From Echinostoma caproni (taxonomy: Eukaryota; Platyhelminthes; Trematoda; Plagiorchiida; Echinostomatidae): DNA of 64,000 bases. Each line of letters opens with the position of its first letter. Position 1 is the first letter of the stretch. The DNA lies in the NCBI GenBank assembly GCA_900618425.1, contig UZAN01039583.1, positions 19,986 through 83,985 on the forward strand. The letters are read 5' to 3'. Below, in pieces: positions 48,536 to 61,400 of the stretch. Under the pieces are notes generated by a model. That model did no database searches, was not told where the DNA came from, and was given only the letters and a program-made list of their open reading frames with translations. The translations under genes were made by a program, and so were the position numbers.

Positions 48536-51500
48536 GGACTTTATGCTTACCTGAGGAAGCACACAATGACTGTAGGACGCGCTGATTGGAAGTCATATGC
48601 CCAACGTAAGAACAAACGGTCAATACAGCGACGTAAAATTAGTGACGAGAGCGAGGAAGAAGGAGCGTCTCATCCTTAAGGTACTCCAGGGGAACAACTC
48701 ATTCAGTCAACAGATCGAAATCAATAGATATAACACAAACAGATAAGGAATATTGAATTAATGGACCCACAGATGAACAAAACACCACAGTGCGAGGCAC
48801 ATATAGTCCCGGTTCATTCACGTATGCTGTTGTTTGATAACGAGGCCCAGTTTGATTTGAAGAGCTAAACTAAACCTAATCAATCATTCAGGGCTAATTT
48901 TCTCCTTTTCAAGCGTTAACCGAAGGCCGATTATGCTAACTGGAAGCATGGTAACGATGAACGGAATGATTTCAGGAGTAGCAAAAAACGAAGAATGTAT
49001 GTACATCAAATTCGTGTGATTATGAAGATGATTCCTAACTTTGCATTAGCATAATACTCTTGTAAACAAACTTGAACCTGAATCAAACCTATCAAGTGCA
49101 GAATTAATTCACCTGCGGTGATCAATACGGTTCGGCGACTCTCATCCAAAGGATTTTTGAAACCTATAGAATCCGCTTAAGGTACTACATGCTATTCGAA
49201 CCCCTCGGTCCCCATTACCGCGGTCGAAAGTGCGATTAAAGATTTTAATCGAGCTGTTTATTTATTATAAACATCCATCTCAGCGAAGTATTAAACTGTT
49301 CAAATTGCAGACCACTTCATTTCCAGGAATTTTATCAATCACCGGTAAATTCCAAACCAAGTGCTGACTACAACAAACTTCCTTTTCATGTGTTCTGAGT
49401 CCCCTACACTAATGTACTTTTGAAAAAAGCGCCACTGAAAAATGCATACTTTTGTTCGCATTCTAAATGACCACCGAGCACAAAACATGAAATGGATTCA
49501 AATCACGACGAATAAGCTTTACATCACATGAGTTTGTTTGGAAGTGCGTATGGGTTATACGTATTAATCCCATCTTTCGGTGTAATTTCCCTTTAGTAAG
49601 AAAGACAACTAATGATTCATAGTCATATTTCATCAAGAAAACCATCAGTTTCCGTTTCGGTGATTTTGCCGCATTTATATTATCTTGTTTCACTAGACTA
49701 TGACAACAGATTAAGCTTTTCTGAATCTGGTGGGGCAGATCTACAAATCCACTGTTGAAAGAGTTTTCTCATTAGGTCGCACAGGGCATGATTCATTTTT
49801 GCTGGGTCACGAGAGTCCAAAATTGTGTATCAACTAAAGATGCCCACAAAATCTGAAACACTATTGACAAAGATTTCAATTGAAGTCCATTTATTAACAA
49901 TCTTGATATATGCTTGTATCTGCCGCGGATAACGATTTCGGTAAACTCTTTAGTGAATGACTTCGATGGCGACAGTTATGATTGAAGCTAAGCTGGTGAA
50001 AGTTGTCTCTACAAAGTAAAGCTCAGCTTATCCAAATCGATATTTATTGAAGAAATCATATATGCGTTGGCTAATATTGTGGGCGGTCCCTTTCAAATAA
50101 AGGTTCGTTAAACATATTTATTTCACTTGATGATGATAATTGATTTATCAGTAAATCGAAAGTAACAACAATCTGTATCGTAAAATTTCAGTATTTGATT
50201 TTCAAGAGAAACCATCAAAGTTTTAAAGTTGGCGCACATCAGAATTCAAATTACGCAAAAAAACACCATGTTAGGTCGAATCAGAATTTGGCTTAAAATT
50301 AGACTTATATATCTGACTGTCCAGCTTCCTATAGTTAATATCATTCAACATAGCCTCCAGACACCAGATAGCACAAAAGCTGTTAAACAAGACAACTTTA
50401 CTTGCTAATCTCCGACAAAGGTCACGGAGTTGTCGTTTCATATACGGACGGTGATGTACTACAAAAATGAATTATTAATCATGGTTCATGCTCGTCCTGA
50501 ATTAAAATACGAAGTAAATAACAAAACTTTAGTTTAAAAGAAAAGACTATCCGTGACATTTCGAAACAACTTCGGGTGAAAGGAGTAGTTAATAAAAGAT
50601 TGATCTTCTTCGGAGCTCATATATCACGAGAGTGTACGTATTGTTGGAATGGCACAAAGCGGGAATACCGATTTCGATCAATTAAATAGACGTTTAACTC
50701 TCCTTAGATAAAATTCGTATAATGTTTGACCAACCGCGGTAAAGTAATTAAAGCCAATTGAACTGAAAGACAGTTGGATTAGAACAGTTGATATACACAC
50801 TGTATCCATAAGTTCTGTGATATTACCTAAATGTTCAGAAGTTCAGAGTTTTCCTGGGCATAAATCATGCAGAATTTCAATATGGTCTTGTATTTTGTAA
50901 TTGATCTCGAAGAACGTTTAATTCAGTTGATTTCATTTACTTGTGTTTACAGACAACATGAAGATTAATATCTACCTGCTTATCAAAAATGGAAAATGTT
51001 AGACCTTTTGTTTTCTACATGTTGATGTTGATAGAATGTAATTAGTGCCGTTTTCTGGGAGATCTGCAAAAGAACAATTTACCGACAGAAACCTGGCTCA
51101 AGATCCTGTGTTTTGCTTCCAATTGTCTCCACTCGCTTCATCGCCCTTTCATTTACACGCGAATCTAAAGAAAGTATCATCGTCTATTAACCTTATTTAC
51201 GAAGTTTTCTAGAAATACGTTGAATTTTGCTTGGGCAAATTACCATCACATGCATTTGCACAACGTTTGATGAAGATCGCGGTCACCAGGTTGATGCACC
51301 AAAAACACTTCGGCTCATTGTAAAAAGGCAAAGTTAATAGACTATACCAATTCTAGAATGAGTAATGTGCGTGCATATCTTTGTGAGGTCAAGCGCAAGT
51401 TATGTCAAATATTGATACACCCTCGTATTTTCTCCAATGAAACCCGCAAAGGGAGTGTGATTCATCATCAACAATAATCACACTGACATTATCTTGATTC

Positions 51501-52711
51501 CTAATATGATATGCACGATTGTGCAGGCTGCTGTAAAGATAAGATGAAAGTCAATCTTAGTTCCAATTTAGCTTCGGTGCCTGCTATATTTCCTAATTAT
51601 GCCAACTGCAGTATTATTTTGACAATCGTTTAGAATTTTATTGATGGTTTTGGCTATAAACACCACCAACGCCAGATTGGAATTTTCTTTGGAACTACAA
51701 TTTTCCTTCACTCTTTTCTGAACAAACGGTGGTGAATACGTTGTCACTATGATACTTTCTGTCAACAAAAAGTTCATGGGACATATTTGCACTGGCCCAT
51801 GTATGTGTGAGATCTCATTGACGATGGACTAATGCAACAGCCCACTTACGGCACCTAATTGGAAACAACTAATTCATTAAGACAGTATACCATATCATTG
51901 AGATAAATGATTATATAAACTATGAAACTAAATTGCTAATCAACGCACAATCTAGAAAAATCTCACTTTGGGAAACCACATCACACAGTCTTCATGTAGA
52001 TACCATAACCCCCTTCTTCAAAACATCATCGAATACTGACGGTAACGACTTGGCCAAGCACGAATAAACTATTTCGGTTTGTAAGCTAACCAATAAAATA
52101 AATTAGGCAAACTATTTGAAAAGTTCTGTTGATTCATTGATTTGTTCACTGTGAGTGGTAAATCAAAGGTTTGAGCATGTGGAAGTCGTTCTGGAGCTGG
52201 CCGATATTCGCAGTAATATCTGAAAACCTTTCCCATTGCCCACTAGAATCCAGTGAACAAATATATATGTCTAGGCTCCAGAAAAGGTCAAGTAACCTCC
52301 TCCTTTAATTGATGAATACAAATTTTCCTAAACTACGAAATAACCTGACGCACTGTTTAAGCAAACAAAAATTAATGCCATCGATTTGATGTGAAAGCAC
52401 ATCAATCTTGGAGATGCCCAAATAATGAATGTGAATCATTTGGCACTCCGTTGTGAACAAACTGGAACGAAGAGCCAAAGCTGAACAGGTTATAATTTTT
52501 GTTCAGCATAATGCAACATGCTACCTGGGGATCATCGTGACGAAAGTTAAGTATGCACATTCCTTGTTCATGAAAACCGAATTGGCGAATGCGTGCAGCA
52601 CATTGCCGTAATGGAATGATTTGAAACCCACCGAGAGACCGAGGAGAGTTTGGGGAATGGATAACAAAGAGCAATTCACAATCTTTTTTTTCTTATATGT
52701 ATCCACCAACA

Positions 52712-53475
52712 NNNNNNNNNNNNNNNNNNNNNNNNNNNNNNNNNNNNNNNNNNNNNNNNNNNNNNNNNNNNNNNNNNNNNNNNNNNNNNNNNNNNNNNNN
52801 NNNNNNNNNNNNNNNNNNNNNNNNNNNNNNNNNNNNNNNNNNNNNNNNNNNNNNNNNNNNNNNNNNNNNNNNNNNNNNNNNNNNNNNNNNNNNNNNNNNN
52901 NNNNNNNNNNNNNNNNNNNNNNNNNNNNNNNNNNNNNNNNNNNNNNNNNNNNNNNNNNNNNNNNNNNNNNNNNNNNNNNNNNNNNNNNNNNNNNNNNNNN
53001 NNNNNNNNNNNNNNNNNNNNNNNNNNNNNNNNNNNNNNNNNNNNNNNNNNNNNNNNNNNNNNNNNNNNNNNNNNNNNNNNNNNNNNNNNNNNNNNNNNNN
53101 NNNNNNNNNNNNNNNNNNNNNNNNNNNNNNNNNNNNNNNNNNNNNNNNNNNNNNNNNNNNNNNNNNNNNNNNNNNNNNNNNNNNNNNNNNNNNNNNNNNN
53201 NNNNNNNNNNNNNNNNNNNNNNNNNNNNNNNNNNNNNNNNNNNNNNNNNNNNNNNNNNNNNNNNNNNNNNNNNNNNNNNNNNNNNNNNNNNNNNNNNNNN
53301 NNNNNNNNNNNNNNNNNNNNNNNNNNNNNNNNNNNNNNNNNNNNNNNNNNNNNNNNNNNNNNNNNNNNNNNNNNNNNNNNNNNNNNNNNNNNNNNNNNNN
53401 NNNNNNNNNNNNNNNNNNNNNNNNNNNNNNNNNNNNNNNNNNNNNNNNNNNNNNNNNNNNNNNNNNNNNNNNNNN
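52712..53475. other. assembly gap (764 N)
   Basis: No duplicated flank is seen. It lies in PKG intron 2. The exons on both sides join in frame, so any coding sequence in it would be a frame-keeping exon, which the family alignment does not require. Confidence 0.95.
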
Positions 53476-53719
53476 GCCGTCAATTTTGCAGTATCCAGTT
53501 ATTTCGAAGGTCAAATAAAATACCCGTTACCTGGCATATAGCCTGCATTGATTAAAACCAAAAACGACGCGTTTATCGAATTTCTATTGCGTCGAATGCA
53601 TAAACAACGATGGGGTGAGATGCGAGTAGCCATGGTTAGGGAGTCCACAGTGGACGCAAGCGAGCACCGTTCTCAAAAATTCAATTTTGTTTGTATTTCG
53701 TGTATCCTATCAGGATTAG

Positions 53720-53795
53720 TCAGTTTGATGGTTCGCAGACACGACACGAGGCACTGCTGTTGAGTCCTATGCAGGACGAAACAGCTGTCCACTTC
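53720..53795 (-). repeat. dispersed repeat, family B copy, inverted
   Basis: The reverse complement reads GGACAGCTGTTTCGTCCTGC then GCAGTGCCTCGTGTCGTGTC, matching the family-B order at 22068. It lies about 250 bp after the second assembly gap. Confidence 0.4.
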
Positions 53796-54679
53796 TCTTT
53801 GTCAGTCATCACAAATACCTCCATCCCTTGTGAGTATAATTGCTTGAACAGTGAAATGAGGTACAAATAGGGAAAGGCGGTGGTGTTGGGATTCTTCAGA
53901 GGTGATAATTCGGTGATGTTACCACCGGGCTACCAACGTGTTTGAGCGTCGAATGAGTACACACATGACACAAAATGATTCTTTGCGGATAGGTTAACAT
54001 ACGTTTGGTCCACTATTGTTCAAAAAGGCAAACAGAATTTGTTTCTTAGTGGGTATGAAAGACGGATATCATAGTACCAAAGAAAGTTCGATTCAATAAT
54101 CAATACGTGATTGCCGGGAAGTCACTTGTAACATTTGTTTCCACTCAGTGACCATAGACTTCTTTAACCAAAACAAAACGTTCATGCAAAGGAGCATGTT
54201 GGCTTCTGATAGTATTCTTTAAACGAATCTGCTAGGTTAATCTGCGAAGAAAACAGATCATTTAGACCGATTTGTGATTGTATAAAACGGGGTGACCGGA
54301 GAGTGATGGGTTGAAACTTCACTGTCAAACTATTGATTCACTCATTGTCTATTAATCTTGCTAGAGTGCACCAATGAGATTAAGTTGCGTTTCAATAGAG
54401 CAAGCGGCTGGGCAAGTGTCAAAAAGATTATCGGGTGAGGCAAAATATTACAATCGAACACAAAATGCTGAGAGCCATGGAAAATTATTCAGGAGTAACT
54501 CTAAAAGTATTCGCCTTTTGTTTTATTATTATTATTAATATTATTGATCTCGCACATACCAATATTTCACTAAAGAAATAACAACATATATAAACTAGGT
54601 CTCAAGTTACTACAACTGACCATTGTCGAGTTTTGCGATGAACCAGAATTTACCCGCATAATACAAACACACCTTTTAC

Positions 54680-54781
54680 TGTNCCTTTGGCAATTATATA
54701 ATATCGCCAATTCACCGAGTACCGTGCATCGTCCAATGTCGCGCAACTTCTGTCCATCCTTCCAAATTTCCAGTGTACCAT
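54680..54781 (-). CDS. PKG: PKG exon b: CNB-A phosphate-binding cassette
   Basis: Acceptor cgtttcag, donor A|GTAAAAG. The split codon G+AT gives Asp, then GTLEIWKDGQKLRDIGR and the cassette core VLGELAILYNCQR. The family usually has FGELA here; this protein has LGELA. Position 54683 is an N inside the last full codon (NAC on the coding strand). Directly after the arginine, PKGs have a Thr-Ala-Thr stretch that contacts cGMP. Here the joined product is four residues shorter than the family between NC and LWAID, so bases are probably missing at the N. Confidence 0.88.
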
Positions 54782-56182
54782 CTGAAACGAACAGGATAAA
54801 GATTGGTAGCTGTCAGACTGAATTCATTTTACCAGCTGAATCATTCAAGTCGACATATGGAATCAGAAACAAATTAAAGGAAAGAAACTCACTGCAAATT
54901 TTGAGGTCTAAAATAACCGTCATTTGTAGGGTGACAATGTGCTGTTGAGCAAGTAAAAAGACAGACGCAACCGACGTTTACTTCATCCACGACCCCAGCT
55001 CAACACAAATGTGTTTCATGTTTGTATCCTTGTTTAGATTTAATTGGCTCAGCTTTGGTTTCAGTACCATAACTGTTTTATTGTATTTTACTTTTTTGTG
55101 TTGCCATGCTAAAGCCCCGTACAGGCATTGCGTTTTCTGCAGTATGCGGTTAACGATCAAAAACGTTTGGTCCTAGGTGGACCAAATATATCGCAGTTAA
55201 TGCATGGTTGTCTCGATTGAATTGTGTGGGATCGGTGATATTGATTTCGACTGGCCACTCCCGATACCTCACCTTTGCGCTAGATTTTAGTTCATACGGT
55301 CAACTATACACGCGTGAAGCTCTAGATTCGCGTTTTTCGCTTCGTAGACCTCAACAATAATGCATATTCAGTGTTCTATCAGGGTTGTGATCTCCGAAGC
55401 CATAACATGAGCGTCGTGTAAAATTATTTCAACAAACTCATTTCGGAAGCCTGAGAATATCCAAGCATCTATAAGCGCTCTACCTACAAACCTATCCTAT
55501 ACAACTACTCATAGGTAAAAGTCACTTTAGTGTAAAACAAATTCCATCTTATGACGTTTATTTGTGTTAAGACTGGAGTAAAAACAAACTGACAGCTTTT
55601 GTTTTAATAAAGAAAAGTAAACAAAACCTCTGATGATAAATTGAAAAAAATATGAAATACGGTTTGATATCAGACTTTGGCTTAGAAATGCTGGTGGTCA
55701 AACATTATCAAAGAAACACCTCATTGGAGAGGTTTACCACACACGGCTTGCTCCTTATTAATTGAATTGCAGCATCGCAGCTTATTCGGTGAAAAGAGAA
55801 CTTTGTCACCCGAAGTCATGTATATGAGCCCAAACATATCGGTTTGCTTCATCCAAGAAGAACAGTAGTCTTGGAGTTACCATGATGCCCACAGAGAACA
55901 AATTTTCGAACTGATTGATGAACCACCACGCAACAAGCCTTCAAGTATCCCTAAAAATTTGATTTTCTAACGATCACCAGTATTAGCAGCAAACTGCCTT
56001 CAAGTGCTCTTCACTGGTCTTGTTGAACAAACCGAACAGGCAACCGTCGAAGAGACCAACTAACCACTAACAACTGACCTTTAGAAAACAATAGAAATGT
56101 TTTGCCCAAACCGCGGTATACCAACACCTACTCGAAGCGAACTACTCAGGGTTTATTCGTTGAACGTTTATAGGCATATCAT

Positions 56183-56217
56183 ATATACCTGGATATACCT
56201 GGATATGACTGGATATG
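56183..56217. repeat. 10-bp tandem repeat (GGATATACCT)
   Basis: About three and a half units, the last with a change to GGATATGACT. In PKG intron 1. Confidence 0.8.
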
Positions 56218-56703
56218 TTACACCTCGCTGTGTACAATCAAGTCAGTCGAGATAAGAAAGGTTTAGCCCCATTTGCTGTGGTCTCACGTCAACCGATCTG
56301 TCACAACAATGTGATATAGGAATCTGGTTAAAACCTCTGCCCAAACAGCACCTGTTAATGTATTTGGCAATAATATCCAGCTTAGACCGCGTTGGAACGT
56401 CAGATACGTTTAAACATCACCAGTTCAATAACTCAGCTTGTTCTACCTACCGAACTTTGTTTTCAGTGTCCAAATAAACATTTCCTATAAGCATGTCATA
56501 TATTTATTCTCCTATGCTCCTTAATGTTTGGCAAGTTGAATAGACCGATGTTCTCAAAAGCAATGCAAACCGTGGGGAATAATTGGTGGAACGTGTTGAA
56601 ATCTGAGCAATTATGGTTTGTCAAACTGTGGTGAAGGAAACCCCGCAGCTGTAATTTTTCACGTTGTCACGTAACGATCTGTCTAGCTCCAGGGCAAATG
56701 TAG

Positions 56704-56855
56704 CGTGAGCTTAAAATATAGGAAGCACTGGACAGCTGGTTTGATCTGGTGGAGTCTCATCAGCGGTGCGAATCTATCGATGAAACTGAAGATCGAACCC
56801 ACGAACTCATGAGAAGAACGTAAGCATGCTACCGGACCGCTGATCAGACCGCATT
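56704..56855 (-). repeat. SINE copy (family 1), with B box
   Basis: The reverse complement has GGTAGCATGCTTACGTTCT, a B box GGGTTCGATC (56791-56800), then GCACCGCTGATGAGACT and AGCTGTCCAGTGCTTCCTA. The order is the same as in the copy at 17796. It lies in PKG intron 1. Confidence 0.65.
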
Positions 56856-57016
56856 TTTAATTTTCCATTACTAAAATGAAATAAGTTGCCAGGTTCTGAT
56901 TGTTTCCAACCGAGTCAAAACCCTGAAAGGCTAGTGCTGATATGAGTGAGGGCTGTTGCCCGCAACAACCTCGCAAGGTCAGGTTGCGATATATCGTGTA
57001 AATGGAAAATGAAAAA

Positions 57017-57092
57017 CGGTCTGATCAGCTATCCGGTCGCCGGATGGGCAGCATGCTTGCATTCTTCCCATATACACAGCGAATTTCCCGTT
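57017..57092 (+). repeat. SINE head fragment (family 1)
   Basis: CGGTCTGATCAGCTATCCGG and GGCAGCATGCTTGCATTCTT match the start of the inverted copy at 56704-56855 (which has CGGTCTGATCAGCGGTCCGG). The B box is decayed. The pair forms a second inverted arrangement of this family. Confidence 0.5.
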
Positions 57093-57774
57093 AAAAAACT
57101 ATATTGCTGTTGTTAAATTAAACCTTATTGATTGAACTTATAACTTGAGTTGGAAGAAACGTTTCGTCGCATTCTTGTTCCCGTTTTAATACACCCTTTT
57201 CTGCGGCATGTTACACGAAGCTCTTTTTCGATTGCAGTTCATGTACCACATTGATGAGTTGAGTAAAGTGTACGGTTTTAAATGCCAGTCTTATCCGTTT
57301 CATATAAGTTTACTTATGTCGTAAAACGTACCGCATTTTCGTGTGTTACGCTAATAAAAAACACAAAATTCCGTTATCCTACTGAAGTGGACTTGGGCAA
57401 TACACTTATATATAGGAGGGGGTAAAAGGCATATGCGATAGCATATCGTTTTGGAAAATTGTTTTACTTTGTGAAAGTGTACGCTATAGGATATAGTGTA
57501 ATCCGACACGTAATTTCGTTGTTCGCACGTTCGAAAGGAGGAAATTATATCACGGCCAAGTGTTTTTGACAAAATCCCAAGAAGTCGTAATACCATTCTT
57601 AAACGATTCGGAAAATGTGATAGCAACCGTAGATATAGGTTTTTATTTTCGTGTTTATATTGCGAAAAAAACAGTCGTCCGGTTGGTATCTTATGACACT
57701 TGTGGAAGTGCAATGCATGAGTAAGAAGATCAGCGCTGCATCTCTGGGTTTTCAGTTCAGCTTGTAGAAAATAC

Positions 57775-57850
57775 GGTGTACAACAATGTAGGTGGCATCT
57801 CAGTGTGCGTTCGAATCCCACCGCGGCTATCGATTTGTCCAAAATTGAAA
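57775..57850 (+). repeat. tRNA-like SINE copy (family 2)
   Basis: Contains GGTGGCATCTCAGTGTGCG followed by a B box, GTTCGAATCC (57809-57818), then GCGGCTATCGATTTGTCC. It is similar in spacing and sequence to 48441-48535. The long minus-strand open frame across 57351-57842 is its by-product. Confidence 0.5.
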
Positions 57851-58404
57851 CATGATAAATTAGTCTTTCGTAACCTGTCGAACAGAGTTAAATGACTTGC
57901 ATATGAATATTCTGGAAGTTGTGTCACGATCCAAACGCAATTTGACTCAGTCTACTTCTTTATGCTTTTGTGTTGCCTCTCTCTAATGGATGTGCCCGAG
58001 AATTTGAGTGTAACACTGTGAGCCATTTACAATATTAGATAATCCGTATTCCAACTTACGGGACTTTTCGGACCAAATTCACGAGAGGAAGAGGTGTTCA
58101 TCGCGGTTAATCTCTCTGGCGTTTACCACTGATCTTTTTATTGTGCAGTCATGTTCGGCCAGCGTTCTGCACCTTCAAAGGCTGACATATCACGGATGAA
58201 ATGTCGGCTGTGCGACACAGTGGAAGCCACTCGTTGCTTGCGAAAGGTGGAAAATATGTTGCAGTAGTTTATGTTGTGCTGCTATACAGCGCAGGGACTT
58301 GATAATCACGAAAACAGGATATAGATAGTCTATCAGTGTTTGCACACCGATGTCTACGCATGACGAATAACCGGACGAGCAATGCTGATATTAAGCGCTG
58401 AGTC

Positions 58405-58462
58405 ACGGTAACCCACCGGGACAGCTGTTTCAACTGCATAGACTACGTTTGTTGGAACATGT
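58405..58462 (+). repeat. possible dispersed repeat, family B copy
   Basis: GGGACAGCTGTTTCAACTGC is close to the inverted family-B copy at 53720-53795. The remainder is diverged. Confidence 0.3.
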
Positions 58463-61400
58463 GTTGCGCGTAACTAAAAAGGTTGCCACGGCGGACGACA
58501 CGCCGTGACACACCTCTTTTTCCCATCCACCGGCAGCTCCATTTTTGTTTGTAAACCACACATAAACAACTAATTATATCTACCAATCCAATCCACACAC
58601 ATGTCAAACGTTATGCAAATGCGATATGCCTTTTACCCATTTATATAACCGTATTAACCAGATGAGGAAGTAATGGGAGACGAGCTTATTCGCTTTTTCG
58701 TGTTTTTCACAAGATTATGTCATTCACCCCAAATCAAGTGATTTACGTGAATACGGAGTTCACCAAATTCACACAAAATGCTGGTGGTTGACCAATATTC
58801 GATAAGAAGGAGCTCGGGTAACGATTTCAGACTGAGCAGTCTCCAACGACCATCTTTTCTCTTGCTTTGGTAAGAAAGATCTGTGTTTCCTCATGAGTGA
58901 GAGGATGAAGCTAACAGCACAAGGTGCAGGAGTCCGAAGGATTGAGCCATAAAAAACGGAGTTTGTTCGCTCGAAAATAGGTTTATTGATTTTCAACCAG
59001 TATGGATCCTATCTATTGTCTGATATATTATACCACTAAGTAGGTTTTCCGCTTGAATGACTACGATCAGTTTCATTTACACATTTATTCATTCTAAAAC
59101 AATAAGTGTTTTTGTTTCTTTACCAAAAACCGGTTCCTCTCATTGTGGACACAGATGGAGTGAATGGCGAATTTTATTTATGCTCGGTGAACAGACTGAA
59201 ACCACTCACTCTCCTCAGAACGAATTAATCATGTTGAATAGATTTTGAAATCGTTGGCACCGTACGGACTAACAAAAGTCAAAGGGAAGAGTAGAAAGAA
59301 AACCGATCTATTGATGTCTGCTATTCATAACCTTCTTGCTGTCTACGGTAACAACAACAACGACAACAATACACAGAATACATACTCGGACAGTTATTGA
59401 GATACAAGATTGCGTAAAACATTCTAAAGTGAACATTTTCCGTAATTGTATTAGTGTTCATATATTCATCGCTAGCCTATTCCGATTCACCCGGGATTCA
59501 TTTTCATCTTCTTATAATGAATATGGCAATGATAAGTTTGCGAAAACGAGTTGGTGAGCGAACAAGTGTTTCCCGATATACCTAGTCATGGTATCATAAT
59601 ATATCATAATATAGTAGAAGATGTCTATATAATAACAGTAATTCACACGGCTTTATTTCATTGACAGGAGAAGAAGTTTTGCGACAGTCTGTGTGGTCGT
59701 GCTCATTTGGAGGAATGCCACCTGGGTTGGAGGACATCACATTTTGTCTTAGTACTCACGACTGCCCGAGGCAAATGACGCCTGTGAAATATACACAGAC
59801 TTTTTCGACGCAACTAAATTTGGGTATACAACGCATTGCAGACACGGCTATCAATCAAACTACACAGATTGAGTGGTATAAAATAAACTTAATCAAACTA
59901 TTTCTACGATTCAATTTTGTGCCTGACGTCTTCAAGATAATTCAGGATTGCTCTTTAGATAGTACCGCTATCGATATATTGGATGTTGTAGTTTGTTTGA
60001 ACAATCAAAAAATGGCACGTCACAAAAGCTAACCTCGCTCAACAAAGTCTATCCACCTGGGAACTTCATCGGTAAGGCTAAAATGCACAAAATATCCGTC
60101 CACCTGGATGTAACCATATCGAGGAATAAAGAGTAAACTAAGAGAATTTAGATTCACAGATAGAAAACATGAAATGTGCAATAAAAACCTATTGTTTCGT
60201 TCGATCACATTCTCGTTTGATCCTTAGATTTTTGAACCCGGTAAATTTGATCAACAGCCACTCGATTACCGATTATTCGCCAGCACTTAGCTAATCAGAA
60301 TATTCAGCTCACTTTGGAAAAGGAGCGCATCGTTTGTGTTCCAAGAAATAAATGTTTATTACGTTTATTGGGTACTCAAACGCCGAAGGTTTAGAGCAGC
60401 CACTGGGAGTGGCTGCAAATCACAATCTTATCGCATATGAACATAGATCAGTGTACTCTACATCACCGGTGATGCAAATGCCGGTGAAGCTACCGAAACT
60501 GACCCCTCCATGTTAATTTATTATTTTCAACAAGTCTGTGGCGCGTGTTAAGGTGTTATCATAACACAGGTAGTTACGATCAGGCAGGCACTATGACAAC
60601 AGCGATCGTGAGTCATCTCGTGGACATCGGGCACAAGATTAAACCGTAGAAACATTTCGATTTTGTTTGTCGTGTACCATTTAGTCGACTGACTGGTTAA
60701 AGAGTGTCATTTACTTCGGCCAATCGTAAATACCAAGACGGAATTTGATGTCCTTTCTCCCTGAGTGGCAAAATAATACACCAACTGACAAACTATGCGC
60801 TCAAAACAAAAACGTCATGCAAAACTCGGAAGGAGAGAAGCTCGTTGATAGTGACTCCAAAACAAGCCAAAAAGCCATAATGTATATCAATATTATGTAC
60901 TATAATTTCTCTGTAAAGAAAGACAAAAGTTCACTATACAAGTTGCTATGATAGCGTTAATCATAAGACCGTAAGTGGCGCTCATAATGATCACAAAGTT
61001 TTTTTCACTCATCCGACTATCGAGATTACTTGCGATGTGTGGTGAGAAGAGTGGTCTAGGTGTGCCTAAGTAATTCCATCGAGGGATTATGCGGACGACA
61101 TCCCTAGGCGTTCTTTCACACGCACACAGAAATTCAACACATTTTCTATCATGAGCTTCCAAATCACGAAATTAAACCGAGCAAATGGTTGTGTATTTGT
61201 ATGCATTTTCCAGCGTATGACAAAGGAGAGCATGACTAGGAGTATCTGAAAACTCCAGCCCTTTATCAGACTGAATGTAGCTGAGGAAAATAATCATTTG
61301 TTGTATCGGTGGACCCTGGTTTGATGAAATACCTTTTCGCAACTTTAATTTAAGACTGGCGATGATGCAATATCTAACTGATCTGAGCTTATACTATCTA

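Larger units (their letters stand above)
43412..54679 (-). other. PKG intron 2
   Basis: 11268 bp as assembled, the largest intron. It holds family-A repeats at 44040 and 45846, a microsatellite at 44712, a family-2 SINE at 48441, a CT/AT-rich tract near 46845-46890, the 764-N gap and a family-B repeat at 53720. A degenerate B-box-like site lies near 43830. No gene. Confidence 0.8.

Noticed and set aside
52521..53541. Four overlapping frames of 273-320 codons
   Set aside because: Made almost entirely of N in the second gap.
57351..57842. Minus-strand frame of 163 codons, the longest gap-free ORF in the window
   Set aside because: Its start runs antisense through a tRNA-like repeat (AAVGFERT is the B box read backwards) and the rest has no motif or splice context.
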